51,193 nt of DNA from Acinetobacter sp. Ver3 (GTDB lineage Bacteria > Pseudomonadota > Gammaproteobacteria > Pseudomonadales > Moraxellaceae): NCBI RefSeq assembly GCF_000632455.1, contig NZ_JFYL01000017.1, forward strand, positions 1 to 51,193. Direction: 5' to 3'. The notes below the pieces were generated by a model. That model was not told the DNA's origin. It ran no database searches and was given only the letters and a program-made list of their open reading frames with translations. The translations under genes and the position numbers were made by a program. This document shows positions 8,997 through 20,514 of the stretch, piece by piece (position 1 is the first letter of the stretch; each line of letters starts with the position of its first letter).

Positions 8997-9938
8997 CTAT
9001 TTATTTGATGTATTTTTAGCATAAATATTCGCCTGAATCCATATATTTCCACGAATATATTGACCAATTTCGAAATTTTTATAATTCTCATCCTTAGTCG
9101 CGATACGAATAAGTGTAGCAGGTTGGTTTTCTTCTAAAATAAGTGTTACATCATAAAGTTGATAAAATTGATCGTTGAACTGCATTTGGGTCTTGCCAAC
9201 CACTTTTCCTTGGAACCAGGCCTCATCTTCCTGACCCATGGTTTCACCGTACAGGTAAGCCACCATTTTCGAAAAATCGACCGTTACAGGTTCTTTATCG
9301 GCATCTGATTTAGGTTCCCAAGCATCAATCAGCTGCTGTAAATTATCTGGCGCTACACCATTGTGTTCACTCAAAATTTCATTTAAAGCACGATGGTGTT
9401 TAATTGAAGCTGGATCATCCACAACAATTTGTTCTTGATCAGCAACTTTTTCTAGCTCATAAGCCCACGCATTTAATTGGACTTTATAAGATTGATTTTT
9501 TTGGTATTGAATTTGGTTAACACTGTATAAGCTATCAAAAGCATAAACCACACTATTATCACTAACTTTTAATTGTAACACTGCTTGCGTGTTGGACTTA
9601 CATGTAATGATGCGTTCAATCGTCGCGTTCAACGTATAAGGACTATCAAAAGTAGGGAAGGCTGTTTTGACTGCTTTAGGTTTATTGTCTTCTACAGCAA
9701 TGACTTGAACCAATTGGATAGGTTGTTGTTTAGGTCCTTGAATTAGCCAAACATTCGGATCCATATCTTGTTCTTCAGCACAAATCCCCATCGGCATGAC
9801 AGGTGCATTTAGTGCTTCACTCAACCATTTTGGAACCTGAACAGTCGGATCATCAGTTAACAGCGCCCAATGTTCTACATGGCTACCAAAGCTTTGATCT
9901 TCTATCGTAATAATTTCAGGTTTGTTTTGATTGTTCAT
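8997..9938 (-). CDS. Hypothetical protein, 313 residues, probably cytoplasmic
   Basis: Not recognised. There is no signal peptide or membrane segment. The protein is acidic and rich in Gln, Asp and Asn, with a predicted mix of beta strands. The C-terminal third ('FYQLYDVTLILEENQPATLIRIATKD' region, then 'GQYIRGNIWIQANIY') resembles an OB-fold-like beta barrel, but this is only an impression. The upstream gap towards 10,050 contains only the terminator of the neighbouring receptor gene. The gene has no informative partner except the 49-residue membrane protein downstream on the same strand. Confidence 0.7.
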   Translation of the reverse strand: MNNQNKPEIITIEDQSFGSHVEHWALLTDDPTVQVPKWLSEALNAPVMPMGICAEEQDMDPNVWLIQGPKQQPIQLVQVIAVEDNKPKAVKTAFPTFDSPYTLNATIERIITCKSNTQAVLQLKVSDNSVVYAFDSLYSVNQIQYQKNQSYKVQLNAWAYELEKVADQEQIVVDDPASIKHHRALNEILSEHNGVAPDNLQQLIDAWEPKSDADKEPVTVDFSKMVAYLYGETMGQEDEAWFQGKVVGKTQMQFNDQFYQLYDVTLILEENQPATLIRIATKDENYKNFEIGQYIRGNIWIQANIYAKNTSNK

Positions 9939-10051
9939 ATGCTCATTCTAAGATTGAGTGAATTACTTTATGTAATATCGAGGATAATTGATATTTTTCA
10001 AGTCTTGAATTGTTTTTTCTTTATGCAATCCAAAAGTTTAACGTGGCATAA

Positions 10052-10076
10052 ATGAAAAAGAGCACCTAAGTGCTCT
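10052..10076 (-). terminator. Intrinsic terminator of the TonB-dependent receptor gene
   Basis: On the reverse strand AGAGCAC-TTAG-GTGCTCT is followed by TTTTCATT, 14 bases after the receptor stop codon. Confidence 0.85.
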
Positions 10077-10090
10077 ATGGGAATCATGAG

Positions 10091-12598
10091 TTAGAACTTA
10101 AATGTAACATCTGCAATGAATTGACGACCGATTTCAGGACTTGGTGTTGGTGTCACTGAGGATGTATTGGAAGAAAAATACTTATTTTTACGGTTAAGTA
10201 CATTATTAATGGTTAAACCAAAAATAGTTTGCGTATTCTTTGAACTCGGTATTGTGTAGGTAGTACGCATATCCCAATTCAAAGCATTTTTCGTTTTGTA
10301 TGCAGTGTAAGTGTCATATTTCATACCATCGAGTTCATAGACAAATTCAGTTTTACTGGTACTCAGGGTTTTTTTCATACCTGGTGTCCCTGCACGATAG
10401 CTAAGATAATGATTAATATTTAAAGGAATATTATTAAAACCAATATTCCAATCTAGTCTAACTGTCCATGGAGTATTGAAATTATCAGTGGGTTTATCTT
10501 CAGCATTAATCAGTTTGCCATCATAATAAATTTGTGATGTACCTGTGTAGTAGTTGCTTTCATAGCTATCAAAATTACGATTTGTATCTGTCATATCGGC
10601 ATTTAGGCTTAAATAATGCACAGAATTTTTAAATACAAGTGGTTTAATATTTTTTAAAGAGAAAGTTAATATTTCAGCTTCAGATTTTCCTGAGTTGTTA
10701 TAAGACTTATTACCTTGCTGCTGGCGTAATTGGTCTTTGTTCTCTCGCTGAACATATTTTAAACCAGTATTGATGTTCCAAATATTGGTGTTAAAAGCAA
10801 ATACAGATTCATCTGAAAACGGCGTATCCAGCTCTGACCTTGATTTGAAGGATGGCATATACGTCGGGTCGAGTTCCCAACCTTCAGAAAGACTATTTCT
10901 CTTAAATTTTGTCTGTAATCGACCTCGTTGATCTTGTAATTCGTTGGCGAATGCGTTTAAACCATAATAGCGATTCCAACCAGCCGTGATAAATAATTGA
11001 TCATTGCCAAATGGCTTCAAAACAAATGAACTACGAGGTGCAATATTGGTGTTTTGAGTCAGTGAGTCATAATCAGCTCGTAAGCCTAAACTAGATTGAA
11101 TAAATGGATTAACATAAATTGAATCTTCGAGATATGCATGCCAACGATCTTGGCGTACATTGATTTGTCCTGCATCATATTTAAATCGTTGCGTTAAATA
11201 TTGCCCGTCAATTGAATTGCCTTCGTCACAAGCATCATAACGACGACCATCAGAAGCGTAACAGTTTAAGTTTTCAATATTTTTGGAAGCGAAAGTAGTT
11301 GTGTAATAATTATTAGAAACTTCAGGTCTTTCCCAATACGCTTCATAATGACCATAACCTGCACCCATTTTGAATTGGTGTGATGAGTTCGCAAAGTTTA
11401 TTGGTTCAAATAGGGCTTTGATTGAGTATTCGAGTTTTTTTTCTTCTTGTGATAATGAACCATAGTTTCCATAAGATTGCGTACTTAAATTCGGATTCCA
11501 ATTTTTTGTTGAAGATCGAGCCCACACATACGCATCCTGCTCTGCCTTTCGCGAGCTTTTTTGTGTTTGATAATTAAGTTGTTGTTCTAACCGAACAGCA
11601 TTTAATTTATTTTTTAAATTGATATAAATACTTTGGCTATCAGATATTTGCGTGTTTTCTGAGTTTAAAAATGTAGCATTGAAGTATTCACCTTTATTTT
11701 CAAATAGCTGAGTTCCTATTTTTAATGAGGTTTTATCTGAAGGTGTGTAGAAGAGTTCAACACCATAATTGCTCGCAGCACGTGTTTGGTCTAATTCTGC
11801 TGGCTCAATAAAATTCGTTTTTAATGGAATTAAGGAATGTCGAAAAGAGCCAAAAGCATTGAAGCCTAATTGGTCTGTGAGATTACCATACAGTGTTGCA
11901 CTGACTCCTTGTTTAGTAAAGAAAGGTTGATTTTTTTCACTGTTGGAGGTTTCAAATTCCTGTTGGCTTTCTGGATCAGGAAAGTTGATTTTAGACCAAG
12001 AATCAGATGTATAATCATAGGTAATATTACCGTGAATTTTGCCTACCTCAGTTTTTGGTGCGCAGGTTTCTGCACTCACTACACCGCCAGTAAATTCACC
12101 ATATTCAGCGCTCACATTGCTATCAAGCAGTTTAATATTACAAATCAGGTCTGCATTGACTGCAACAGTTTGACTAGAGCCGAGTAGTTCATTATTTGAG
12201 TTCGATGTTGTTGCACCCACAGGGTTAATATTATTGTTGATGCTCATCCCATTGATTAGAAATTTATTTTCATAGGGTAAACCGCCATTGATGCTAATTT
12301 CGGCTGGGCTAAGTTCACCTTGTTGTAAGCCACTTTTAAAATTATTACCAAATTGCACATTAGGATTTACTTTTAAAAAATCAGTAATGTTCTTAGAACT
12401 ATTGGGTGTCTTGTCTAAGTCATCCTTCGTATAAAGGGTTTTCCCAACTTCTTGTTGCTCAGTTGCATTCGTTACAATTGTATTGAGTTTGATTGAATCA
12501 TCATTAGCTGTTGAATTTATTTCTGTTTCATTTGCACAAACTGTAGTTGAGAGAATCGTAAGAATGGCTAAATTTAATTTTGAGCGTACAAATGACAT
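10091..12598 (-). CDS. TonB-dependent outer-membrane receptor
   Basis: An 835-residue outer-membrane protein. Residues 1-22 form a signal peptide ending 'TTVCA'. A TonB-box-like 'SIKLNTIVT' lies near residue 35. The plug domain includes 'FLINGMSINNNINPVG' and 'NVSAEYGEFTGGVVSAETC'. The remainder alternates beta strands and ends in phenylalanine ('ADVTFKF'), as beta-barrel proteins do. Two Cys pairs probably form extracellular disulfides. Two Fur-box-like sites lie upstream, so iron regulation is likely and the ligand is probably a ferric chelate. It is 12 kb from the siderophore locus, which lacks its own receptor, so it could serve that siderophore; this is inference. It is transcribed alone. 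Confidence 0.88.
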   Translation of the reverse strand: MSFVRSKLNLAILTILSTTVCANETEINSTANDDSIKLNTIVTNATEQQEVGKTLYTKDDLDKTPNSSKNITDFLKVNPNVQFGNNFKSGLQQGELSPAEISINGGLPYENKFLINGMSINNNINPVGATTSNSNNELLGSSQTVAVNADLICNIKLLDSNVSAEYGEFTGGVVSAETCAPKTEVGKIHGNITYDYTSDSWSKINFPDPESQQEFETSNSEKNQPFFTKQGVSATLYGNLTDQLGFNAFGSFRHSLIPLKTNFIEPAELDQTRAASNYGVELFYTPSDKTSLKIGTQLFENKGEYFNATFLNSENTQISDSQSIYINLKNKLNAVRLEQQLNYQTQKSSRKAEQDAYVWARSSTKNWNPNLSTQSYGNYGSLSQEEKKLEYSIKALFEPINFANSSHQFKMGAGYGHYEAYWERPEVSNNYYTTTFASKNIENLNCYASDGRRYDACDEGNSIDGQYLTQRFKYDAGQINVRQDRWHAYLEDSIYVNPFIQSSLGLRADYDSLTQNTNIAPRSSFVLKPFGNDQLFITAGWNRYYGLNAFANELQDQRGRLQTKFKRNSLSEGWELDPTYMPSFKSRSELDTPFSDESVFAFNTNIWNINTGLKYVQRENKDQLRQQQGNKSYNNSGKSEAEILTFSLKNIKPLVFKNSVHYLSLNADMTDTNRNFDSYESNYYTGTSQIYYDGKLINAEDKPTDNFNTPWTVRLDWNIGFNNIPLNINHYLSYRAGTPGMKKTLSTSKTEFVYELDGMKYDTYTAYKTKNALNWDMRTTYTIPSSKNTQTIFGLTINNVLNRKNKYFSSNTSSVTPTPSPEIGRQFIADVTFKF

Positions 12599-12623
12599 GA
12601 TTTAACATTGAGAGAATAAAAAC

Positions 12624-12642
12624 GATAGCGATTATCATTTAA
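12624..12642 (-). promoter_or_regulatory. Fur-box-like site upstream of the TonB-dependent receptor
   Basis: The site matches 13 of 19 positions of the Fur consensus GATAATGATAATCATTATC, with an intact ATTATCATT core. It lies 26-44 bases before the receptor start codon, where bound Fur would block transcription. Confidence 0.6.
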
Positions 12643-12666
12643 TAATACTTATTTCACAATATTAAT

Positions 12667-12685
12667 GAGAATAATTATCAATACT
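12667..12685 (-). promoter_or_regulatory. Second Fur-box-like site upstream of the receptor
   Basis: A further 13 of 19 match to the Fur consensus, about 43 bp upstream of the first site. Tandem sites at this spacing would suit tight iron repression. Confidence 0.45.
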
Positions 12686-12734
12686 ATATTCCGATTAACA
12701 TAATATAAAAAAGCGATAGTTAAAAATTGGAACA

Positions 12735-12800
12735 AAAAGCCCCAATACTTTTCAATTAAGATCAATCCACAGGATGATCAAGATTTCTAAAATATTGGGG
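12735..12800 (-). terminator. Long hairpin terminator after rnt
   Basis: Reverse-strand CCCCAATA (12793-12800) pairs with TATTGGGG (12740-12747), with an inner GATCATCC/GGATTGATC stem-loop, and is followed by CTTTTTG. It is unusually long but ends in a U-tract just past the rnt stop. Confidence 0.7.
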
Positions 12801-12813
12801 TATTTAAAGATTT

Positions 12814-13470
12814 TTACTCTGAAACGAGTGTTTCAAGTAAATGGGGCGCTAATTTATTTAAAATATAGCAGAATAATTCAGCTGTTTTCTGTGTGTCATA
12901 CAAAGCAGAGTGGGCTTCTTTACCATCAAACTCGATGCCAGCTTGAATACATGATTTAGCCAAAACAGTTTGTCCGAACATCACAGCACTCAAAGTCACC
13001 GTATCAAAAACCGAGAAACTATGAAATGGATTTTGATTCTTAGTTCCAGTACGTGCAATTGCCGCTTTTAAAAAACCAAGATCAAAATGAGCATTGTGTC
13101 CAACTAGCACAGCATGTGTGCATTGTTGTTGTTTGCGTACCTCGTTAATTGCTTTGAACATACGTTTGAGTGCAGACTTTTCATCTTCTGCCATCGCTAC
13201 ACGCATTGGATTAAATGGATCAATTCCAATGAAGTCGAGTGAGCGACGATCTAAATTTGCACCTTCAAATGGATTGATGTGTGCATGATGCGCTTGACCA
13301 GGTACAAACTTTCCAGATTCGTCGTAAATGATTGGAATACATGCTATTTCAAGCAATGCATCGGTATCCGCATTAAAACCAGCTGTTTCCACGTCAACAA
13401 CCACGGGTAGGAACCCGCGGAAGCGTTGACCGATGACAGGTAATGTTTCAGTGGTCACACTTTTCTCCAT
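12814..13470 (-). CDS. rnt: Ribonuclease T
   Basis: A 218-residue DEDD-family 3'-5' exoribonuclease that trims tRNA and other stable RNA 3' ends and processes single-stranded DNA ends. The ExoI motif is D26 and E28 in '[10 protein letters not shown]', ExoII is '[14 protein letters not shown]', and ExoIII is '[13 protein letters not shown]' with the catalytic His and Asp. The length fits the family. The start at 13470 overlaps the end of pyrC by 16 bases, so the two genes are translationally coupled. Confidence 0.95.
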   Translation of the reverse strand: MEKSVTTETLPVIGQRFRGFLPVVVDVETAGFNADTDALLEIACIPIIYDESGKFVPGQAHHAHINPFEGANLDRRSLDFIGIDPFNPMRVAMAEDEKSALKRMFKAINEVRKQQQCTHAVLVGHNAHFDLGFLKAAIARTGTKNQNPFHSFSVFDTVTLSAVMFGQTVLAKSCIQAGIEFDGKEAHSALYDTQKTAELFCYILNKLAPHLLETLVSE

Positions 13471-14489
13471 TGAATTGTTTTACCTGCATAAAGAGGAATG
13501 ATCTGTTCGCCATCTAAATATTCAAGGCTTTCAGGAATCACTTGATCTTCTTTGATCAATGTAATGGTTTCAGTATTACGAGGTAAACCATAGAAATCCG
13601 CACCAAAGAATGAAGCGAAACCTTCAAGACGTTCAATTTTACCGACCTGATCGAATGCTTGAGCATACAATTCAATTGCAGTTGGAGCGCTATAGCATCC
13701 CGCACATCCACAGGCATTTTCTTTCGCATTTTTAGAATGCGGAGCGCTGTCAGTACCTAAGAAAAATTTAGGGTTGCCACTTGTTGCGACTTCTAACAAA
13801 GTTTGCTGATGTGTCTGGCGTTTTAAAATTGGCAAACAATAGAAATGCGGTTTAACACCACCAACCAACATGTCATTGCGATTGAATAACAAATGTTGTG
13901 GTGTAATCGTCGCTGCCACATTGCGATCTTGCTCAAGTACAAAATGTGCAGCTTCGCTTGTGGTGATATGTTCTAAAACTAATTTCAATTTTGGAAATTG
14001 TTTAAGCAGCGGTGCTAAAACTTCATCTAAGAAACGTTTTTCACGATCGAAAATATCAACATGATGATGTGTTACTTCGCCGTGGAGTAAGAGAGGAACC
14101 TGATGTTCTTCAAGTTGTTCAATGACGCTATACACTTTACGTATATCACTAACGCCATTATCAGAATTTGTGGTTGCTCCAGCAGGGTAAAGCTTAATTG
14201 CATTTACATATGGAGAGTTTTTAATTTTTTGTACTTCTTCAGGAGAAGTATGATCCGTAAAGTAGAGCACCATACGAGGATCGAATTTTACATTTTCAGG
14301 AACATGCGCCATGATTCTTTCACGATAAGCATGTGCTTCTTCCACAGTTTTTACAGGTGGAACTGTATTCGGCATACAGATTGCGCGATGAAATTGCTTC
14401 GCCAAATCAGGAACAGTACGTTGAAGTGCTAAACCATCTCTTAAATGAGCGTGCCAATCATCTGGCTGGATTAAAGTGATCGTATTCAA
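13455..14489 (-). CDS. pyrC: Dihydroorotase
   Basis: PyrC (344 residues, class II type, normal length) cyclises N-carbamoyl-aspartate to dihydroorotate in pyrimidine synthesis and uses two zinc ions. Metal ligands are H13 and H15 in '[10 protein letters not shown]', the carboxylated Lys in '[11 protein letters not shown]', His in '[11 protein letters not shown]' and 'LVLEHITT', and Asp in 'LGTDSAPH'. The open frame extends about 50 codons further upstream, but those residues do not resemble PyrC. The family N-terminus 'MNTITL' corresponds to a TTG start at 14489, which I chose. Its ribosome-binding site is weak. The 3' end overlaps rnt. Confidence 0.93.
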   Translation of the reverse strand: MNTITLIQPDDWHAHLRDGLALQRTVPDLAKQFHRAICMPNTVPPVKTVEEAHAYRERIMAHVPENVKFDPRMVLYFTDHTSPEEVQKIKNSPYVNAIKLYPAGATTNSDNGVSDIRKVYSVIEQLEEHQVPLLLHGEVTHHHVDIFDREKRFLDEVLAPLLKQFPKLKLVLEHITTSEAAHFVLEQDRNVAATITPQHLLFNRNDMLVGGVKPHFYCLPILKRQTHQQTLLEVATSGNPKFFLGTDSAPHSKNAKENACGCAGCYSAPTAIELYAQAFDQVGKIERLEGFASFFGADFYGLPRNTETITLIKEDQVIPESLEYLDGEQIIPLYAGKTIQWRKV

Positions 14490-14670
14490 GGCAAGTCTTA
14501 CTGAAAAAATAACATAGATGATAATCGATATTGCTTGAAATTGATAACGACAAAAGCCGATAAAAGGGGTTTTACATCTATTTGTGCTGATTAATATGGA
14601 AATGAGGCATACGTTAGATGAATGAGTCATTATCCATCTAGGGAACAATGATAGATTTTAACGACCAAAT

Positions 14671-14700
14671 AAAAAACCGCGCTCAAAGCGCGGTTTTTTT
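14671..14700 (-). terminator. Intrinsic terminator of argG, possibly bidirectional
   Basis: CCGCGCT (14677-14683) pairs with AGCGCGG (14687-14693). On the reverse strand it is followed by T6, 25 bases after the argG stop. T8 on the forward strand would let it work in that direction too. Confidence 0.9.
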
Positions 14701-14718
14701 TTAGGACTAAACTAAATC

Positions 14719-16062
<1,344 letters not shown>

Positions 16063-16449
16063 TCATCCTAACGATAGAATATAGGCACCTAGAAAATTGG
16101 TAACCTGAAAAATATATTTCTTCAATTGTAGCACTTTTCATTGGTAATTTTTTTTAAAAAAAGATACGTGGTGCAAAAATATTAGAATAAGTAGCAATAT
16201 TTCGTCGAAACTCAGAAGTAATAGGTAGTGCTTAATCTAATTCATGATTTCTTCTTGAAAATAATACAGTGCATTTATGAAGATTTTTATGCATCAATTT
16301 ATTTTATTGCAATTTTTCAAAGAGAACTTAGTGAAAAATATTTTTTATAAGTGATTGAATATTAATATCTAATTTCATGGTTGGTAATTTATTATAGAAA
16401 AAGACAAAAAATTGCCATAAACAGTTATGAAAAAAGAAGTATAGTTTTA

Positions 16450-16463
16450 TGCAACAAGTTGCA
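16450..16463. promoter_or_regulatory. Palindrome in the fadH leader
   Basis: TGCAAC-AA-GTTGCA lies 25-38 bases before the fadH ATG, just upstream of its TAAGGA ribosome-binding site. It could be an operator for a local or fatty-acid regulator, or chance. The rest of the 16,060-16,487 gap is AT-rich and holds no gene that I can see. Confidence 0.3.
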
Positions 16464-16478
16464 AAGCCCATAAAATAA

Positions 16479-18521
<2,043 letters not shown>

Positions 18522-18618
18522 TAAATTTGAATCATTTGGTGAAACTATATTCACTTGAATGGTTTGATTGTAATTTTTACTTGTCATGATATGAAAAGCT
18601 TCGTATTATGGCGCACAT

Positions 18619-18708
18619 GGAAGCGTGGCAGAGCGGTTTAATGCACCGGTCTTGAAAACCGACGAGGGTGTGAGTCCTCCGTGAGTTCGAATCTCACCGC
18701 TTCCGCCA
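18619..18708 (+). tRNA. tRNA-Ser (anticodon UGA)
   Basis: A 90-base tRNA including an encoded CCA. The acceptor arm GGAAGCG pairs with CGCTTCC. The anticodon loop CTTGAAA presents TGA. A long variable arm (about GAGGGTGTGAGTCCTC) marks a class II serine tRNA. The T-arm has GTTCGAATC. It reads UCA codons. It borders the fimbrial and siderophore region, a typical position for accessory DNA. Confidence 0.97.
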
Positions 18709-18713
18709 AATTC

Positions 18714-18744
18714 AAAAGCCCTGACAGATGTCAGGGCTTTTTTT
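18714..18744 (+). terminator. Intrinsic terminator after tRNA-Ser
   Basis: AAAAGCCCTGAC (18714-18725) pairs with GTCAGGGCTTTT around an AGAT loop and runs into T7. The next 380 bases to the pilin gene are very AT-rich with no gene seen. Confidence 0.92.
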
Positions 18745-19122
18745 ATGAGCGAAATAATATTGCCTCATTGCCTCATATTGAATATTTAGAATTATGACGG
18801 GATCATGACAGAATTTGTCTAAATCAAAAATTTCATAATATCGCTTTAATATATATAAATATTTTAAAAATTATTAATTTTATAGAGTAATTTAGCTAAA
18901 TTTTTCAAAATTCATAGTTACAAAAAAATACATGAATAATTAATTAATAATAAATAAAGAGTTAAAGATAAATTTACAAATGTGAAATGGTTTTAATGAA
19001 AATGGCAAAATGTGACTTTATTTACACTTATTTTGTAATGTAATACCATGCTTTTGCAATTTTTTGCATATCAATCGACATTTTTTAAACATCCCACCAT
19101 TCCCCGAATTAGAGTAAGACTA

Positions 19123-19656
19123 ATGAAAAAAATCGCATTATTTTCAGCAGTTTTATTAGCTACGATTGCACAAGCAAATGCAGCTGATGGAACAATTACA
19201 ATCAACGGTTTAGTTACAGATAAGACTTGTGACATTGTAACGCCACAAGGCAAAAACTTTACTGTGACTCTACCTACAGTTTCAAAACAAACGCTCGCTA
19301 CAGCTGGTGAAGTCGCTGGTCGTACACCGTTCACGATCAATCTAAGTGATTGTTCAGAAGGTAAAGTCGCAACTTATTTCGAACCTGGTGCAACGGTCGA
19401 TTTCAACACTGGTCGTTTAAATAACCAAGATGCTAATGGTGCTAAAAACGTACAAGTTCAATTGTTAGGAAGCAACAACCAACCTATTTTAGTTCAGCAG
19501 GCTGGTGCGAATGGTGCGCAAACTAACTCTCAGTGGGTTGATGTTGTCGATGGTGGAACTGCTGCACTTGACTACTATGCAGAATACTATGCGACTGGTG
19601 CTTCTACAGCAGGTCCTGTAACTACTTCAGTTCAATACACGATTATTTATCAATAA
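19123..19656 (+). CDS. Chaperone-usher fimbrial major subunit (type 1 pilin family)
   Basis: A 177-residue pilin. Residues 1 to about 20 form a signal peptide ending 'QANA'. The mature domain begins 'DGTITINGLVTDKTCDI', with the conserved Cys pair in 'DKTCDI' and 'LSDCSEG' that forms the pilin disulfide. It ends in the penultimate-tyrosine beta strand 'VQYTIIYQ' bound by the chaperone. The open frame extends 25 codons upstream, but the ATG at 19123 begins the signal peptide. First position and pilin features mark it as the shaft subunit. No recombinase or invertible promoter was seen next to it. Confidence 0.9.
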   Translation: MKKIALFSAVLLATIAQANAADGTITINGLVTDKTCDIVTPQGKNFTVTLPTVSKQTLATAGEVAGRTPFTINLSDCSEGKVATYFEPGATVDFNTGRLNNQDANGAKNVQVQLLGSNNQPILVQQAGANGAQTNSQWVDVVDGGTAALDYYAEYYATGASTAGPVTTSVQYTIIYQ

Positions 19657-19670
19657 TTTGTTTTGAAAAT

Positions 19671-19699
19671 AGAGTTAAGTTATTGATTAACTTGGCTCT
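19671..19699 (+). other. Stable RNA hairpin between pilin and chaperone genes
   Basis: A 12-bp stem (19671-19682 with 19688-19699, including two G-U pairs) encloses a TTGAT loop. No U-tract follows, so it is more likely to stabilise the upstream pilin message or partly attenuate transcription than to terminate it fully. It sits 15 bases after the pilin stop. Confidence 0.55.
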
Positions 19700-19729
19700 A
19701 ATCAAATGTATTAAGTAGAGATCAATTGC

Positions 19730-20467
19730 ATGCTAGGTTCATTTAAAAATATAACAATGATGTTGGGACTATTGGCTTCGACAAGTTTTGCTCATGCTGA
19801 AATCATTATTCATGGAACAAGAGCAATATACCCAGCAGATGCAAGAGAAATCACACTACAGGTCAGTAACAATGGTGATAAACCATCATTGGTACAAGCA
19901 TGGATTGATGAGGGTGATCCAAAGAGTAAGCCTGAACAATCTAAAGCTCCATTCATTATTACACCGCCAATCTCGCGTGTTGATCCCACCAAGAGTCAAT
20001 CGCTTCGAATCACGGCTTTGCCAAATGCAAAATCATTAAGTGGTGAACAAGAAACTGTGTTTTGGTTGAATGTTTTAGATATTCCGCCTAAACCTAAAGC
20101 CAATGCTCAAAGCACGGAACCAGATAACTTTTTACAACTGGCAATACGCTCAAGAATTAAATTATTTTATCGACCAACAAATTTGAAAGATAAGGTTGCA
20201 GAAGCTCCAGCAAAATTACAATGGAAGCAAGTAGGTAATCAACTCCAAGTGATTAATCCAACGGCTTATCACGTCACAATCACATCGATATTAAGTCAAC
20301 AAACTAATGGGAAATTGGTGGATTTGATGAAAGAAGGGATCATGGTGAGCCCCAAATCAAGTGAAAATATAAATCTAAAGTCAGCTATCACTCATAGTAA
20401 GTTGAGTTTTACAACGATTAATGATTTTGGTGGGCGTATTCAGACAGATTTGAAATTAAATCCCTAA
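19730..20467 (+). CDS. Periplasmic fimbrial chaperone (PapD/FimC family)
   Basis: A 245-residue periplasmic chaperone with a signal peptide to about residue 23 ('STSFAHA'). Two Ig-like domains follow. The signature 'QAWIDEGDP' and 'PFIITPPISRVDPTKSQSLRI' carry the conserved positions that pair with the pilin C-terminal strand. 'ETVFWLNVLDIPPKP' and 'LAIRSRIKLFYRP' complete the family pattern. It escorts pilins to the usher encoded next, 47 bases downstream. Confidence 0.93.
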   Translation: MLGSFKNITMMLGLLASTSFAHAEIIIHGTRAIYPADAREITLQVSNNGDKPSLVQAWIDEGDPKSKPEQSKAPFIITPPISRVDPTKSQSLRITALPNAKSLSGEQETVFWLNVLDIPPKPKANAQSTEPDNFLQLAIRSRIKLFYRPTNLKDKVAEAPAKLQWKQVGNQLQVINPTAYHVTITSILSQQTNGKLVDLMKEGIMVSPKSSENINLKSAITHSKLSFTTINDFGGRIQTDLKLNP

Positions 20468-20514
20468 ATTAATGAATCAATATTCCTATTAAATATTAAT
20501 AGGTAGGCAAAAAT

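Noticed and set aside
13870..14432. Forward-strand frames across pyrC
   Set aside because: They overlap a conserved enzyme gene and have no ribosome-binding site or recognisable protein.
14490..14648. N-terminal extension of pyrC to 14648
   Set aside because: The extra 53 residues are hydrophobic, Cys-rich and unlike PyrC, and the family N-terminus fits the TTG at 14489.
18745..19122. Invertible promoter switch upstream of the pilin gene
   Set aside because: No pair of inverted repeats of useful length and no recombinase gene are visible; the stretch is just AT-rich.
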